A stretch of 64,000 nt of DNA from G963677185 sp963677185 (GCA_963677185.1 OY781889.1:2604001-2668000); one strand, 5' to 3'; shown: positions 44,512-54,148, counted from the stretch's first letter. Numbers and translations are program-made. Notes: generated from the letters alone by a model not told the origin.

Positions 44512-45117
44512 CTAATGAGTCGTTATAGGCGGCCAATCAATTGCTGCCGCTTCTTGGCGGGATTCTAGTACAAAATCACAATCAAATCTGCCATTTTGGG
44601 CTTCTTTAGGGGCTGTGCCTTCATAGTCAATCCGCATATACAGTTGTCTCTCGTTGCCAGCGAGCAATGGTACCAGGTCAGGATAATGTACATAGACGCT
44701 AGTATCATAAAGCCATGCGTTGGCATTATAATCCAAAAGGAAGTCCTTTATATGCGCGCTGCAAAGGAAAATGGTGCCTTCTTTATCAAGATAGAATGTC
44801 GCCACGAGACTATTCAGGAATTGCTCGTTTTGAGTGCTTCCCTTCGTGTTTTGCATACCCAATCTCCAGCGGGCAGCTAAAGTGCCTTCGTTTTTAATAG
44901 TAATGCAATAAGTCTGACTTGATTTTGGCACCATTTTACATGCCTGGGCAAAGTTAATTGTGTCGTTGGGATTTATTTTGAGACTGCAACATTGCGAATC
45001 GCCTGTGAATGTTTTTGAACCGGAGATAATTGTATTAGTAAAGTAGGCTCCGGTGGAAATAACCATTAGCCCACCAATAATGGTTATAGCTAACAATAGG
45101 GAAAAATTCTTTATCAT
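44512..45117 (-). CDS. TasA/camelysin-like exported protein 2
   Basis: 201 residues. Signal region LLLAITIIGGLMVISTGAYF with a SipW-type cut after the AYFT-like motif, then a compact beta-rich domain with six Cys (CC, AC, YC, LC, DC sites). TasA-like proteins polymerise into extracellular fibres; the Cys pattern suggests disulfide cross-linking, unusual in the group. It is the second substrate in the locus. Confidence 0.85.
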   Translation of the reverse strand: MIKNFSLLLAITIIGGLMVISTGAYFTNTIISGSKTFTGDSQCCSLKINPNDTINFAQACKMVPKSSQTYCITIKNEGTLAARWRLGMQNTKGSTQNEQFLNSLVATFYLDKEGTIFLCSAHIKDFLLDYNANAWLYDTSVYVHYPDLVPLLAGNERQLYMRIDYEGTAPKEAQNGRFDCDFVLESRQEAAAIDWPPITTH

Positions 45118-45236
45118 AATAATCCTCCGAAAATATCGAGTCCTAATTATATGACCGAGTTAAAAAAACAATTCAACATATTGAATGGTTTTCTTACTCC
45201 AGTCAACTTGGCATTTGAAGCATAAATGTTTTTGAA

Positions 45237-45264
45237 TCTGGTTTGATTTTGATATCAAACCAGA
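45237..45264 (-). promoter_or_regulatory. Stem-loop between the two TasA-like genes
   Basis: TCTGGTTTGAT and ATCAAACCAGA are perfect 11-base arms around a 6-base loop. With no U-run on either strand it is more likely an mRNA processing or stability element that sets different levels of the two proteins. Confidence 0.5.
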
Positions 45265-45351
45265 CTCAAAATAAATATATCGGGTCAATGGTCTCTTGAT
45301 TTAACGTAGGTATTAATAATATCTTCGTAGTGTCTCGTTAACATCACATTT

Positions 45352-46050
45352 CTACGGCCAAACAGTTTCACCAGCCATTGATACTGCCGCAGCGTCTAAT
45401 GCTGCTATTTCCTGCGGACTTAGAGCCGCGCTGTTTGAATCAAGAGGATCGCCAGGATAAGTGTTATTCGTATCCTTCACTATAATATTCTTGGCCTGTA
45501 TTGCTGTGAGTTTAAACTTCACATTGCCTGCTTTGTTTTGCCATTTATTTCCTGATTCCTTAGGGAAAATTACAGAGAAATCAACATCAATTGGGTTTTG
45601 TCTACTAGTGGGCACCATAATCCATTTATTAAAAGGTGTATCGCTAGGTCCACCTAATACAGCATTGCCAAATTCGTCAGGAGTCAATGCCTTGTTGGCA
45701 TCTAGAGAAGACAGATACAGACCTGCTAACGCTACTGCAGTTGGATCGTTGATATTAGCCCATAATTCACCTGTACATACAGGAACTACTTTGTAATATA
45801 TCGGCACGTTGCTACTGTTTTGAATCATAAATTCACCATGGAATTTATCACCGGGTACCATTCTGCTGCAATCAAATGTGTTGGGAAACCATAAATCAGG
45901 AGATGAACTATCATCAATATCGACTATACCTGCATTAAATACCTTTGAATCCGTTTCTAGCTTATCAGTAAAATAAGCGAAAGTTGCTCCACCAATCATT
46001 GTGCAGACCAGTGCCATCATTATAAAAGAAGCCGCGATTTTCTTTTTCAT
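45352..46050 (-). CDS. TasA/camelysin-like exported protein 1
   Basis: 232 residues with a SipW-type signal (KKKIAASFIMMALVCTMIGG then ATFAYFTDK). Domain motifs ADSKVFNAGIVDI-like (SKVFNAGIVDIDDSSSP) and MVPGDKFHGEFMIQNSSNVP match the TasA fold start. Predicted extracellular fibre subunit. It follows the signal peptidase gene by 205 bases. Confidence 0.9.
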   Translation of the reverse strand: MKKKIAASFIMMALVCTMIGGATFAYFTDKLETDSKVFNAGIVDIDDSSSPDLWFPNTFDCSRMVPGDKFHGEFMIQNSSNVPIYYKVVPVCTGELWANINDPTAVALAGLYLSSLDANKALTPDEFGNAVLGGPSDTPFNKWIMVPTSRQNPIDVDFSVIFPKESGNKWQNKAGNVKFKLTAIQAKNIIVKDTNNTYPGDPLDSNSAALSPQEIAALDAAAVSMAGETVWP

Positions 46051-46255
46051 GTGTTTTCCTCCTTCATGTTATGTGCATTCGCCAAGAATAGTATTCATAC
46101 TTCAGGTCCTATGCCCACTATAATCGAGCATTTCTTCAGAAATGTCCTGGCATCCCTCCTTCAATTCGCTTCACCTGTATGTGGAGCGTGGTTATGAGAC
46201 AATTTATGTTCAAGCCTGCATTTTTGACAGCAGGGACTTGCAACCGGTTTGCCTT

Positions 46256-46858
46256 TTACTCGTTGCTCGCAGTTGCTGTTGTAATGTTTCCCCTATTTTC
46301 CTGCTCTTTTTCGTAATCAGATATATACTTCCACAGATTGCGAAGCTCGACTCCAATTATAAAGAGACCTGGTATGACAATCATGAATATCAGACCGTTC
46401 TTGCTCTTGGCAAATTCAGTAACATATCCTGCATTTGGTATATCAATTATTTCGCGGCCAATTAGCTTGGAAGCGGGAACCAGGTTATCGTCCTCGGCAT
46501 TGTTGGCATCGCCCTTGGTCTTGAAGGCCAAATTCCCGTCCTGTTTGGTCACTTGAAGTACCCGATGAGTGATCACGAGTTCTTCCTCAGTCACTGGGTC
46601 GGCTGACTTAAAGGTAATAACATCGCCTTCCGCGATAGCGGATGCTTCTGCCGGTGCGACAATAATCATGCTGCCGGTATTAAATTCCGGCTCCATGGAA
46701 CCCGAGAGAACTGTCATGAGTTTATAGCCCGCGATACTGGGATCACCCCCATCCAGCTTTCCCTTGACAAGGAAAACTACCATTACGGCCAAAACCGCAA
46801 TAAGCGCGATAAAAAGAACATTTCCAGCGATGTTCAGCATTTTTTTCGCTTCGCTCAT
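46256..46858 (-). CDS. sipW: SipW-type (ER-type) signal peptidase I
   Basis: 200 residues with N- and C-terminal membrane helices. The catalytic Ser lies in VLSGSMEP and the usual bacterial Lys is replaced by His in ITHRVLQ, the Ser/His pattern of SipW and archaeal or ER signal peptidases; GDANNAEDDNLVP holds the conserved Asp residues. It should process the exported proteins downstream. AGGAGGTTTGAATA precedes the ATG. Confidence 0.93.
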   Translation of the reverse strand: MSEAKKMLNIAGNVLFIALIAVLAVMVVFLVKGKLDGGDPSIAGYKLMTVLSGSMEPEFNTGSMIIVAPAEASAIAEGDVITFKSADPVTEEELVITHRVLQVTKQDGNLAFKTKGDANNAEDDNLVPASKLIGREIIDIPNAGYVTEFAKSKNGLIFMIVIPGLFIIGVELRNLWKYISDYEKEQENRGNITTATASNE

Positions 46859-46910
46859 TATTCAAACCTCCTGTTAATACGATTAATACGTGCACATTTA
46901 TTATCCAGTG

Positions 46911-46937
46911 CAGCATTCAAAATGATTTTGAATGCTG
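46911..46937. promoter_or_regulatory. Perfect 27-bp palindrome upstream of sipW
   Basis: CAGCATTCAAAAT, one base, and its exact complement: 13-bp arms centred 66 bases before the sipW start. The symmetry and location near the ribosome site suggest a dimeric repressor operator; as RNA it would also form a stable hairpin in the leader. Confidence 0.65.
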
Positions 46938-47006
46938 TTTTCTTAATATTCCCCGGTCTTTGGTCCCATTTTGCATAGCAATAAGTCACATTTGTTCAAC
47001 AGTGCA

Positions 47007-47030
47007 TGAATGCTAGTTTACTAGCGTTCA
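47007..47030. promoter_or_regulatory. 24-bp palindrome further upstream of sipW
   Basis: TGAA-n-GCTAGT-TT-ACTAGC-n-TTCA, imperfect only at two symmetric bases. Centred about 160 bases before sipW, about 95 bases from the first palindrome. A second operator for the same locus is likely, though it could be bound by a different protein. Confidence 0.6.
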
Positions 47031-47618
47031 ATTCTAAATACTATTGGCGGAAAGTTTATTTTCGTATGAGAGCCTTCCTGGCCTTCTTAATCCTTTGTTA
47101 AGAAAATTTGCCTGCACAAATTACGCAACGCCCTTGCTTTAACATGTACAATCGAGTATTTATATGTCCTAATACATCTCATACTTTTGCCTTAGATATT
47201 TCTGGACTTTTTCTGGACTTTTGCATATTATTTTCTCCTTTCCTTGTTTTTTTTCCTTTTGAGCCCTATGTTTCATTACCTTGTCCCGTTTTTCAGACAA
47301 TTCGTGTATAATTATGGATACTATTGCCAAATAAGGACCATCGTTAACAAATGAGCATAACGAAACAATGTCGCATTTTGGGCCACATTTTATTGGTATC
47401 ATGGATTTTTTATTCACGAGGGGCAGCATGGAGCAGGTTATTGTGAATGCATGATGTTGCTGGCGACAGGGTGATAAGCCGCAAAGCAGATGTATCCTGT
47501 CTTTACAGGAAATAATGGATGTAGTGACCAGGGAACATTAAGGAAAATAAATTGTTAATATAAAGAAAGGCTGAAATGGTGATGGCTTGCCCGATGTATT
47601 GCAGTCTGGCTTATGTAG
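47031..47618. other. Gene-free stretch of about 590 bases
   Basis: AT-rich intergenic region between the sipW locus and the REC-PAS gene. A minus-strand AAAGGAGAAAATAAT sits before ATG CAA AAG at 47221, giving a 15-residue frame (MQKSRKSPEISKAKV) that could be a leader peptide. A longer minus frame to 47429 lacks a site. CCTGTCTTTACAGG near 47500 folds as a hairpin. No regulatory RNA is identified with confidence. Confidence 0.3.
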
Positions 47619-49544
47619 TTAGCGTTCGCCGACTAAAACGCGGGAAACGCCGAAAAATCCCACCAGCTGGTTGTGCTCGTCGCGCATGCAGCTGATTACA
47701 TTTTCGAGCTTGCGGCTGGAGCCATTTTTATGGTAATAATGCAGGTCAAAAGTGGTTATCCGATCTGGATCAGCGGTCCCTTCAGCTTCTATAGCCATTT
47801 CCCGGGCGAACATTTCCTGAACTGCAGCAAATGAATCCGGTGTCAGCATCTCCGAGATATCTTGATTCAAGCGCTCTTCGGGGGTAAAACCAAGACATTT
47901 CTGGACCGAAGGGCTGCAATATGTGGTATGGAAAGCAAGGTCAACGGTCCATACGATGTCGTTGATCTTATCAGTCAGGTAGCGGTAGCGGGCTTCGCTT
48001 CGGCGCAGAGCTTCTTCGGCATTTTGCCGCCTGGTTATATCCCTTACCGTGCCAACAATACCGCTTATCTGGTTATTGTCGTCGCGCAGATAGCGGGCAT
48101 GGATCTCGGCCTGCATGGCCGAGCCGTCCTTCTTTTTCAGTTCTGCCGGCATGTTGTCAATTATACCGTCGTTTTCCAGCAGGTCCATCATTTGCTGGCG
48201 GTCAGCCGGTCGAGAATATATGTCAACAACCGGAGTGCCAATCAGCTCTTCAACCTGCCAGCCGGTCAGGGTCTGCACCGATGGAGAAATAACGGTTATA
48301 CATCCGCCGGTATCGACCTGGTAGTAGATATCAATGTAGGATTCGAAGATCTGCTTGTATTTTCTTTCACTGTCTCTAAATGCCTGCTCGTTTTTCTTCC
48401 GTTCCGTTATATCCTGGGCCATGGCAATTACCACATTTTGTCCAAAATATTTTCCTGGATAAAGCCGTACGTCCTTGGGAAAGATTTCGCCGTTTTTTCG
48501 GCGACCCCAGTATTCGAAGCCCGGTTTTTCGCCTCTGAATGCCCGGGCCACTGCGTCACCCACCACTTCCATGTCGTTCAAACCGGGAGCGCTGATAATT
48601 TCAGGGGTTTTGCCGATGAAAAATGCTTTTTCATACCCGTACATTTCAACAGCGCCATCATTTACATCCAGAAATACGCCGTACTGATCCTGTATATAAA
48701 TAGCTTCTGACACGCTATTGAACAGCCCCCTAAAGCTGGCTTCGCTTTCCCTCAGCTCCTGTTCAGCCCGTTTGCGTTCGCTGATGTCGCGAACTATGGA
48801 GAGGCAGGCAATCGAGTGAGTGTTAACGTCTTCAATGGGGGTGGAATTGGTTTCAATATCTATCCTGGCTCCTGTCAGGCTTAACAATGTATATTCACTG
48901 CGCAGCGTTTGGCGGGCGGCAATGATTTCATACAGACGGTGGCCCATGGCCTCTTTCTCATCAGCGGGAATAAAGCTGGCCAGATTCATGCCTTCCCATG
49001 ATGCCCCCGGTTCCATTCCAGCCATTTGCAGCATTATATCCGAGGCAAAACGTATCATGCCATTCTGGTCAATTACCAGCAAGCCCTCTGGCAATACGGC
49101 CAGTATACCCTCCCGCCAGGCTTCGGCTTCAGCCAGTTTGGAGCTAACCCGTGAGAATTCTCTGACCAGGCGGGCTTCGTTGATTTCGCGTTCCAGGACC
49201 AGGGGCAGACGGGCCAGATCAGACTTCTGTACATAATCCAGGGCGCCGGCCTTCATCAACATAACCGCCAGGTCGATGCTCATCTCCCCGGACACAATAA
49301 TCACCGGCAAGCCCGGTCTGGCATCCTGGACGATTTTCAAGGCTTCGGGAGCGCTGAAGCCGGGCATGGAGTGATCGGAAGTCACAAAATCCCAATCACG
49401 CTCATTCAAGACATTATTCAGATCAGCGGCGTTGTCCACCCTGACGCTATCCAGTTCATAACCGTAACTGCGCAGGGCATAGGCAAGCAGTTCGGCGTCA
49501 TCCTGGCTGTCTTCAATTATAATAATTTTGAGTGGACCCGGCAT
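47619..49544 (-). CDS. Receiver-PAS4 signalling protein without an output domain
   Basis: 641 residues. N-terminal receiver (IIIIEDSQDDAELLAYAL, Asp in DFVTSDHSMPGFSAPEA, Lys in YVQKSD), then four PAS domains: about 145-270 (LPEGLLVIDQNGMIRFASD), 275-395 (FNSVSEAIYIQDQYGVFLD), 400-515 and 520-640, each ending in a PAC motif such as VRDISERKRAE. The protein stops right after the fourth PAS, with no histidine-kinase, GGDEF or EAL domain. A partial signalling relay or a truncated kinase are both possible; no frameshift is evident. Confidence 0.9.
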   Translation of the reverse strand: MPGPLKIIIIEDSQDDAELLAYALRSYGYELDSVRVDNAADLNNVLNERDWDFVTSDHSMPGFSAPEALKIVQDARPGLPVIIVSGEMSIDLAVMLMKAGALDYVQKSDLARLPLVLEREINEARLVREFSRVSSKLAEAEAWREGILAVLPEGLLVIDQNGMIRFASDIMLQMAGMEPGASWEGMNLASFIPADEKEAMGHRLYEIIAARQTLRSEYTLLSLTGARIDIETNSTPIEDVNTHSIACLSIVRDISERKRAEQELRESEASFRGLFNSVSEAIYIQDQYGVFLDVNDGAVEMYGYEKAFFIGKTPEIISAPGLNDMEVVGDAVARAFRGEKPGFEYWGRRKNGEIFPKDVRLYPGKYFGQNVVIAMAQDITERKKNEQAFRDSERKYKQIFESYIDIYYQVDTGGCITVISPSVQTLTGWQVEELIGTPVVDIYSRPADRQQMMDLLENDGIIDNMPAELKKKDGSAMQAEIHARYLRDDNNQISGIVGTVRDITRRQNAEEALRRSEARYRYLTDKINDIVWTVDLAFHTTYCSPSVQKCLGFTPEERLNQDISEMLTPDSFAAVQEMFAREMAIEAEGTADPDRITTFDLHYYHKNGSSRKLENVISCMRDEHNQLVGFFGVSRVLVGER

Positions 49545-49592
49545 TTCCGTTACCTCTCAATCTGTTAATTGGGGAAAGGTTCCCCTCCAATA

Positions 49593-50435
49593 TTACTGTT
49601 CATAGTTCCTGACCACCAGTTCGCTGATAAAGCCGCGTTTTTCACCCTGGCAATTAATAAGCCGCCTGGCAAAAACCTGGTCAATCAAATATTCTTTATA
49701 GAGTTCCCTGATAAATGGTGTATCTGAATTGGATAACATCACCAGGCAGCCCTGGCGATCCAGCTTCTGGAATACTTTTGCCAGGCGCTCCTGATCTTCC
49801 GCGCCGAAAGGGCTGGCAGTATAACTGGTAAAGTTAGATGTTGACGACAATGGATGATACGGCGGGTCCAAATATACAAAAGAACCCGGTTCAGCGTATT
49901 GAACAACACATTCAAAATCACGCTCCAATATTTCTGCATTGCGCAGGGTGCTGCTGACAGCAGACAGGTTGCCCTCATCCAGGATCCTGGGATTCTTATA
50001 TTTGCCAAAGGGCACATTGTGCTGCCCCTTTTTGTTTACCCTCCACAGGCCGTTATATGCCGTCTTATTGAGAAATAGAAATCGGGAGGCTCTTTCGGCC
50101 GGGCTTAGCTTTTCTGGATCCATGGCCCGGACTTCATAAAAATAATAGTCCTCGTTCCGGTGCTTTTTCAGATCGGCGACAAGGGCTTCCAGGCCGTACT
50201 TCAATACATTGTAGAAGTTGACCAGCTCGGGATTGTTATCCAGAAGAACCGCCCGTTGCGGGCAGATATCGAAAAAAACGGCCCCGCCGCCTAAAAAGGG
50301 CTCCATATACAGCTTGATATCTGTGGACGGATAAAGCTCCTGAAACTGCGCCAAAAGCTGGCTTTTGCCTCCGGCCCATTTGACCGGCGGACGTGCTTTT
50401 ACGACTTTTTCTGCTTTTTGCACTACTGCCTGCAT
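49593..50435 (-). CDS. dam: Dam-family DNA adenine methyltransferase
   Basis: 280 residues of the D12 class: AdoMet motif RPPVKWAGGKSQLLAQF and catalytic motif YLDPPYHPL. Methylates N6 of adenine, probably in a GATC-like target, but specificity cannot be told. No restriction partner adjoins, so it is an orphan methylase. Its upstream frame extends no further than 50435 with convincing sequence. Confidence 0.92.
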   Translation of the reverse strand: MQAVVQKAEKVVKARPPVKWAGGKSQLLAQFQELYPSTDIKLYMEPFLGGGAVFFDICPQRAVLLDNNPELVNFYNVLKYGLEALVADLKKHRNEDYYFYEVRAMDPEKLSPAERASRFLFLNKTAYNGLWRVNKKGQHNVPFGKYKNPRILDEGNLSAVSSTLRNAEILERDFECVVQYAEPGSFVYLDPPYHPLSSTSNFTSYTASPFGAEDQERLAKVFQKLDRQGCLVMLSNSDTPFIRELYKEYLIDQVFARRLINCQGEKRGFISELVVRNYEQ

Positions 50436-50730
50436 AAAAATGCCTATCCTTACTGCGTTTTACCCTGGTGCGAAGATAGTTTTCAGTGGAGAAAACAGTG
50501 CCACACCTGCATAAATCCATCTGCGTTCATCTGCTGGCTGTCTTTGAAGCCTTCATCGACCGGCGCGAAACGCGCAGAATGATGCACCATGCGCTATCTG
50601 TAGTCCAATTATAGCAAGCATTCCGGTTTCAAGCGACCCGAAAGCCTCATTTTTTTGGAAAACCCGCCTTTTCGAGTGAATACGCGGTATGAGATAATGG
50701 GGCTAATAAAAACAGGAGCGTGATTAACCG

Positions 50731-51051
50731 ATGATTAAGGTCTTCGTATATGGCAGTTTCATGAGAAATGGCCGTTATCACCAATATTATTTGCAGGATA
50801 AGGCATTCCTGGGCAGCGGTCACGTTAAGGGATATAAAAAATATATCCTGGGCGGCCTGGACGGTATCCTTCCTGAAAAGGACCAGATCGTGCAAGGCGA
50901 AGTATATGATATTGATCCGGCAACCCTTGCCAAGCTGGACTTTATTCAGAATAATGACACTCACTTCATCAGAGAGGTTATTAATGTGGAACTGGAAAAC
51001 GGCGAAACCGTACCAGCCGAAGCCTATATCTGGACCGGAGCCGTCAGTTAA
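50731..51051 (+). CDS. Gamma-glutamylcyclotransferase-family (AIG2-like) protein
   Basis: 106 residues: IKVFVYGSFMRNGRYHQYYL carries the YGSxM/YGTL motif and LDFIQNNDTHF precedes the end of the fold. The family makes 5-oxoproline from gamma-glutamyl compounds or acts as gamma-glutamylamine cyclotransferase. ACAGGAGCGTGATTAACCG precedes the ATG. Single gene pointing away from the dam gene. Confidence 0.88.
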   Translation: MIKVFVYGSFMRNGRYHQYYLQDKAFLGSGHVKGYKKYILGGLDGILPEKDQIVQGEVYDIDPATLAKLDFIQNNDTHFIREVINVELENGETVPAEAYIWTGAVS

Positions 51052-51145
51052 AGAGCTGCATATGCGCTCCTGTTCAACAATTTGCACCACCCATTAAGAA
51101 AGCCGGCAGTACCTGGCCGCCGGCTCCGAAATCTGCCTTGCGTCT

Positions 51146-52630
51146 TTAAAGATTGCTGGCCAAATCAGTTAGCTGGTCTGCCAGATGGGCGAGCGAACTC
51201 ACCGCGGCGGTTACTTCTTGGGTGGCTGCGGCTTGTTCTTCGCTCTGCCTTAAAGTAGTGCTGGAAGCGGATACCGCATCTTTCACCTTGTTTTCAATCT
51301 CGATAATCTGTTTGCCAATCTGGTCAGCGGTTTGCTTGGATTCATCAGAAAGCTTGCGTATTTCTTCAGCCACCACGCCGAATCCCCTGCCATGTTCTCC
51401 TGCTCGGGCGGCTTCGATAGCAGCATTCAACCCTAGCATCTTGGTCTGCTCGGCAACGCTCTTGGTAAAGCCGACGATTTCGGTGATGCTGTCAGCATTG
51501 TCCTTAACCGCCTGAATCCTTTCAGCCAGCACGGCTCCGGTATTGTTGATTTCTCCGGCCGCATTCGCAATTTCATGCATAATATTAGCCATTTCGTTTG
51601 TGGCTTCTTTTAATTTTACCGACATTTCTTGCAGGCTGCTGGCCAGGTTGCGAGGTACGGTTAAAGCGAAAATGCCGACCAGTTCGTTGGTGTTATCGTC
51701 AAATAACGGAATGCCGGTTGTTCGGCAATAACCATAAGTGTTGTCTTTAGTATCGCTTACATATTTGGTGGCCGTTTCCAGGACCCTTTTAACCACTGGA
51801 TGCTTGGTCATAACGGTGCCTATTTGCAACGGCTTGAGGTCAAATTTGTCCGAGCCTCTTCGCGCAACAATCTTTTCCATATCTGTAACACAGGCCCATG
51901 CACCTTCTGGCTGGGAATCGATAACAATCGGTGCAAAGATGTCAAATGCCTTTTCAATCGGATGCATTTGAGGAGTGAATACGCCATAAGTTCCGCAAAC
52001 CGGCCGGCTTTCGTCGTCATCCTCAAAAATGGGCACGACCCAGAGCTGCAGGTTCACTCCGTAAACATCTCTGGATACAAACGCCGTAACCGGTTGGCGG
52101 GAGCTGATACATCTCTCGATGTTGCCTCCCGAGACCAGCTTTTCACCTTTTTTTAATCCCGGGATAGACAGGTTGCGTTCCGCCACGAAGTCGTAGCTCT
52201 CCGTGTTCGATGTAAAGTACAAAACGCCGTCCTTTCCGTATGTCTGGATTAGAAACGGTGCGGAGGTTTGAAAGGCCAGCTTCTTGCTGCGCGATTTTTT
52301 CAAAACGGCTTCATGCCCCTCCATGAAGGTCATCATTACATTGGCAACGGTTGAATCAACCATGGTGGCTTCATCTGGCTTCAGTGCCAGGGCTATTTCT
52401 CTTACTTTGGGCACTCCCGTGGCCTCAATAATCACCTCGATGCCTTGCTGCTGCATTAGTTCGGCCATATCATGAAACGCTGGTATCCCCAATTCTCTGG
52501 CCAGCTTCATGCCGGGAGCATCTGTATTCACATCACAGATACCCATCACATTGAATTCTTCGATCAGATTGAACGCGCCCAGCATGGTGGTTCCACCCTG
52601 GCCTCCGCCAACGATCACTATGTTTGTCAT
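51146..52630 (-). CDS. Cytoplasmic chemoreceptor with N-terminal Rossmann (NAD-type) domain
   Basis: Start at 52630 (MTNIVIVGGGQGGTTMLGAF) behind GGAGGGGGAGCA. About 494 residues: a Rossmann fold (GGGQGGTT, VMGICDVNTDAP, VIIEATGVP) to about residue 120; a middle sensor-like region (about 150-340, GVLYFTSNTESYDFVAERN); and an MCP signalling hairpin at the end (MLGLNAAIEAARAGEHGRGF, VVAEEIRKLSDES). No membrane helix, so it is a soluble receptor. It could report NAD(H) or a related nucleotide to CheA; no che genes are in the window. Confidence 0.88.
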   Translation of the reverse strand: MTNIVIVGGGQGGTTMLGAFNLIEEFNVMGICDVNTDAPGMKLARELGIPAFHDMAELMQQQGIEVIIEATGVPKVREIALALKPDEATMVDSTVANVMMTFMEGHEAVLKKSRSKKLAFQTSAPFLIQTYGKDGVLYFTSNTESYDFVAERNLSIPGLKKGEKLVSGGNIERCISSRQPVTAFVSRDVYGVNLQLWVVPIFEDDDESRPVCGTYGVFTPQMHPIEKAFDIFAPIVIDSQPEGAWACVTDMEKIVARRGSDKFDLKPLQIGTVMTKHPVVKRVLETATKYVSDTKDNTYGYCRTTGIPLFDDNTNELVGIFALTVPRNLASSLQEMSVKLKEATNEMANIMHEIANAAGEINNTGAVLAERIQAVKDNADSITEIVGFTKSVAEQTKMLGLNAAIEAARAGEHGRGFGVVAEEIRKLSDESKQTADQIGKQIIEIENKVKDAVSASSTTLRQSEEQAAATQEVTAAVSSLAHLADQLTDLASNL

Positions 52631-52728
52631 TGCTCCCCCTCCATTCTGCGAATCCAAGTTTATCTATATTTATATTCTACTACTATATTTTAACTCTTTT
52701 ATCTTTATAATCCACTTCATGAATGATT

Positions 52729-53931
52729 CTACGTCTCGGAATTCTGAACGCCCAGGTCTTTGCCCCATATCGCAAATACGATCAGGCCTGCCACGCCACA
52801 ACCAAATGCCACCATAAAATTGGTTCCAGGGGAAATGTTCCAAAGAAAGGCGCTGCTTAAAGCGGCTGCCGAAACAATAATGTCCCGGATCAGGTAATAT
52901 GTGCCGAAAGTGGCAGCTTTTAGGTTTTCGGGCGCCAGGTCCATGATAAGCGCCTTGCGGGTGGGTTCTCCGAACTCCTTCAAGCCCCTGATGACAAATG
53001 CAAAGACCAGAGCGGTGAAAGTATGGGAGTAATAGAGGATCAGCGGGAACAGAGTGAAGAATCCAAACGTGATCATCACGAAAGGCTTTTTAGTATATTT
53101 ATCGGCTGCATAGGCGACTGGAATATACACCAGGACGGCTGTAAGCATCTCAATGCCGGTCAGAATCCCAAAATTGGCTGCGGAAACCTGGTTCACATCC
53201 ACCACCCACAGCACCACGAAAGCATAAGGAATCTGCTCGGCAAAGCGTATTAATATATCAGAAACAAGAAGATTGCGAAGCGCCGGGGTAAACGATGAAA
53301 AAATCTCCCGGGCGTGCAGGTGGGCTTCCTTTTTTTCTCCGTCGTCTTTAATAAATCGATACTGGGCCAGCAAGGACAGCAAGCCCAGGACAAAGGCAAT
53401 GCAAAAAGCAATTTTGATGCCGTCCTCACGGCCGTAAAGCCCGATTAGAATGCCGCCAAAAATCGGGCCCAGAGCCATGGGTATGCGGCGCACCAGGGAA
53501 TGAAGCGTTACCCCCATGGTGCGCTTGTTTTTATTCATGACACTGGCCACCAGGCTCATGATAGCAGGCAGAGAGATAGCCGACCAGGCGATAAAAAATA
53601 CACAACCGACCAGCACCGCCTGCCAGTAGGGGAAAATAATGACGATGGCATATCCAAACAAAGCAATAACCGTGAATAACATTAGCGATTTCTTATAACC
53701 CAGCTTGTCGGCCAGATAACCGCCCGGAAATGAATAAACCGCTCCCAGAAAATTCTGCATGGCATTCATAAAACCCACCGCATATACCGTTCCGCCAATG
53801 GCGATCAGATATAGCGGCAGGAATCTTTCGGCCATCTTTTCACCCAGGCCGATCAAAATCACCATAATCAGCATGGTAAAAATGCTGGTATTAATTCCAA
53901 AAAAGCCTTTTACTTTGTCTTTATAGTCCAT
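52729..53931 (-). CDS. Major facilitator superfamily transporter
   Basis: 400 residues, about 12 membrane helices. The loop 2-3 motif DKLGYKKSLMLF and a similar GGYLADKLG are MFS motif A. Central cytoplasmic loop (KDDGEKKEAHLHAREIFSS). Substrate unknown. Gene is downstream of the chemoreceptor, on the same strand, 98 bases apart. Confidence 0.9.
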   Translation of the reverse strand: MDYKDKVKGFFGINTSIFTMLIMVILIGLGEKMAERFLPLYLIAIGGTVYAVGFMNAMQNFLGAVYSFPGGYLADKLGYKKSLMLFTVIALFGYAIVIIFPYWQAVLVGCVFFIAWSAISLPAIMSLVASVMNKNKRTMGVTLHSLVRRIPMALGPIFGGILIGLYGREDGIKIAFCIAFVLGLLSLLAQYRFIKDDGEKKEAHLHAREIFSSFTPALRNLLVSDILIRFAEQIPYAFVVLWVVDVNQVSAANFGILTGIEMLTAVLVYIPVAYAADKYTKKPFVMITFGFFTLFPLILYYSHTFTALVFAFVIRGLKEFGEPTRKALIMDLAPENLKAATFGTYYLIRDIIVSAAALSSAFLWNISPGTNFMVAFGCGVAGLIVFAIWGKDLGVQNSET

Positions 53932-54148
53932 TTAGCCAGCCACCCTGAAAAATTTTTACTTCATTCCCGGCTTTTTGCTTTACCGCTAAAATGCTAGCAT
54001 AAAGGTTTTATCTTTAATGACTGATAATACGAGCGATGCCGGAATCAATATTATGACACAGCCTGCAGACCCATCCATCTGCAAGCTCTTCAGCTTGAAA
54101 AGGGATTCATCTACAGGCTGGAAAGGCCTCATAAGTAATTTAATTTTA

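Noticed and set aside
47169..47429. 86-residue minus-strand frame
   Set aside because: No ribosome site at its start; the good site inside it serves a different, 15-codon frame.
47460..47560. GCAAAGC and CAGGG words resembling a c-di-GMP-I riboswitch
   Set aside because: The order and stems do not fit the aptamer, and no gene lies downstream on that strand.
49593..50435. Restriction-modification system around the Dam methylase
   Set aside because: Neighbouring genes are a REC-PAS protein and a GGCT-family protein; no endonuclease is present.
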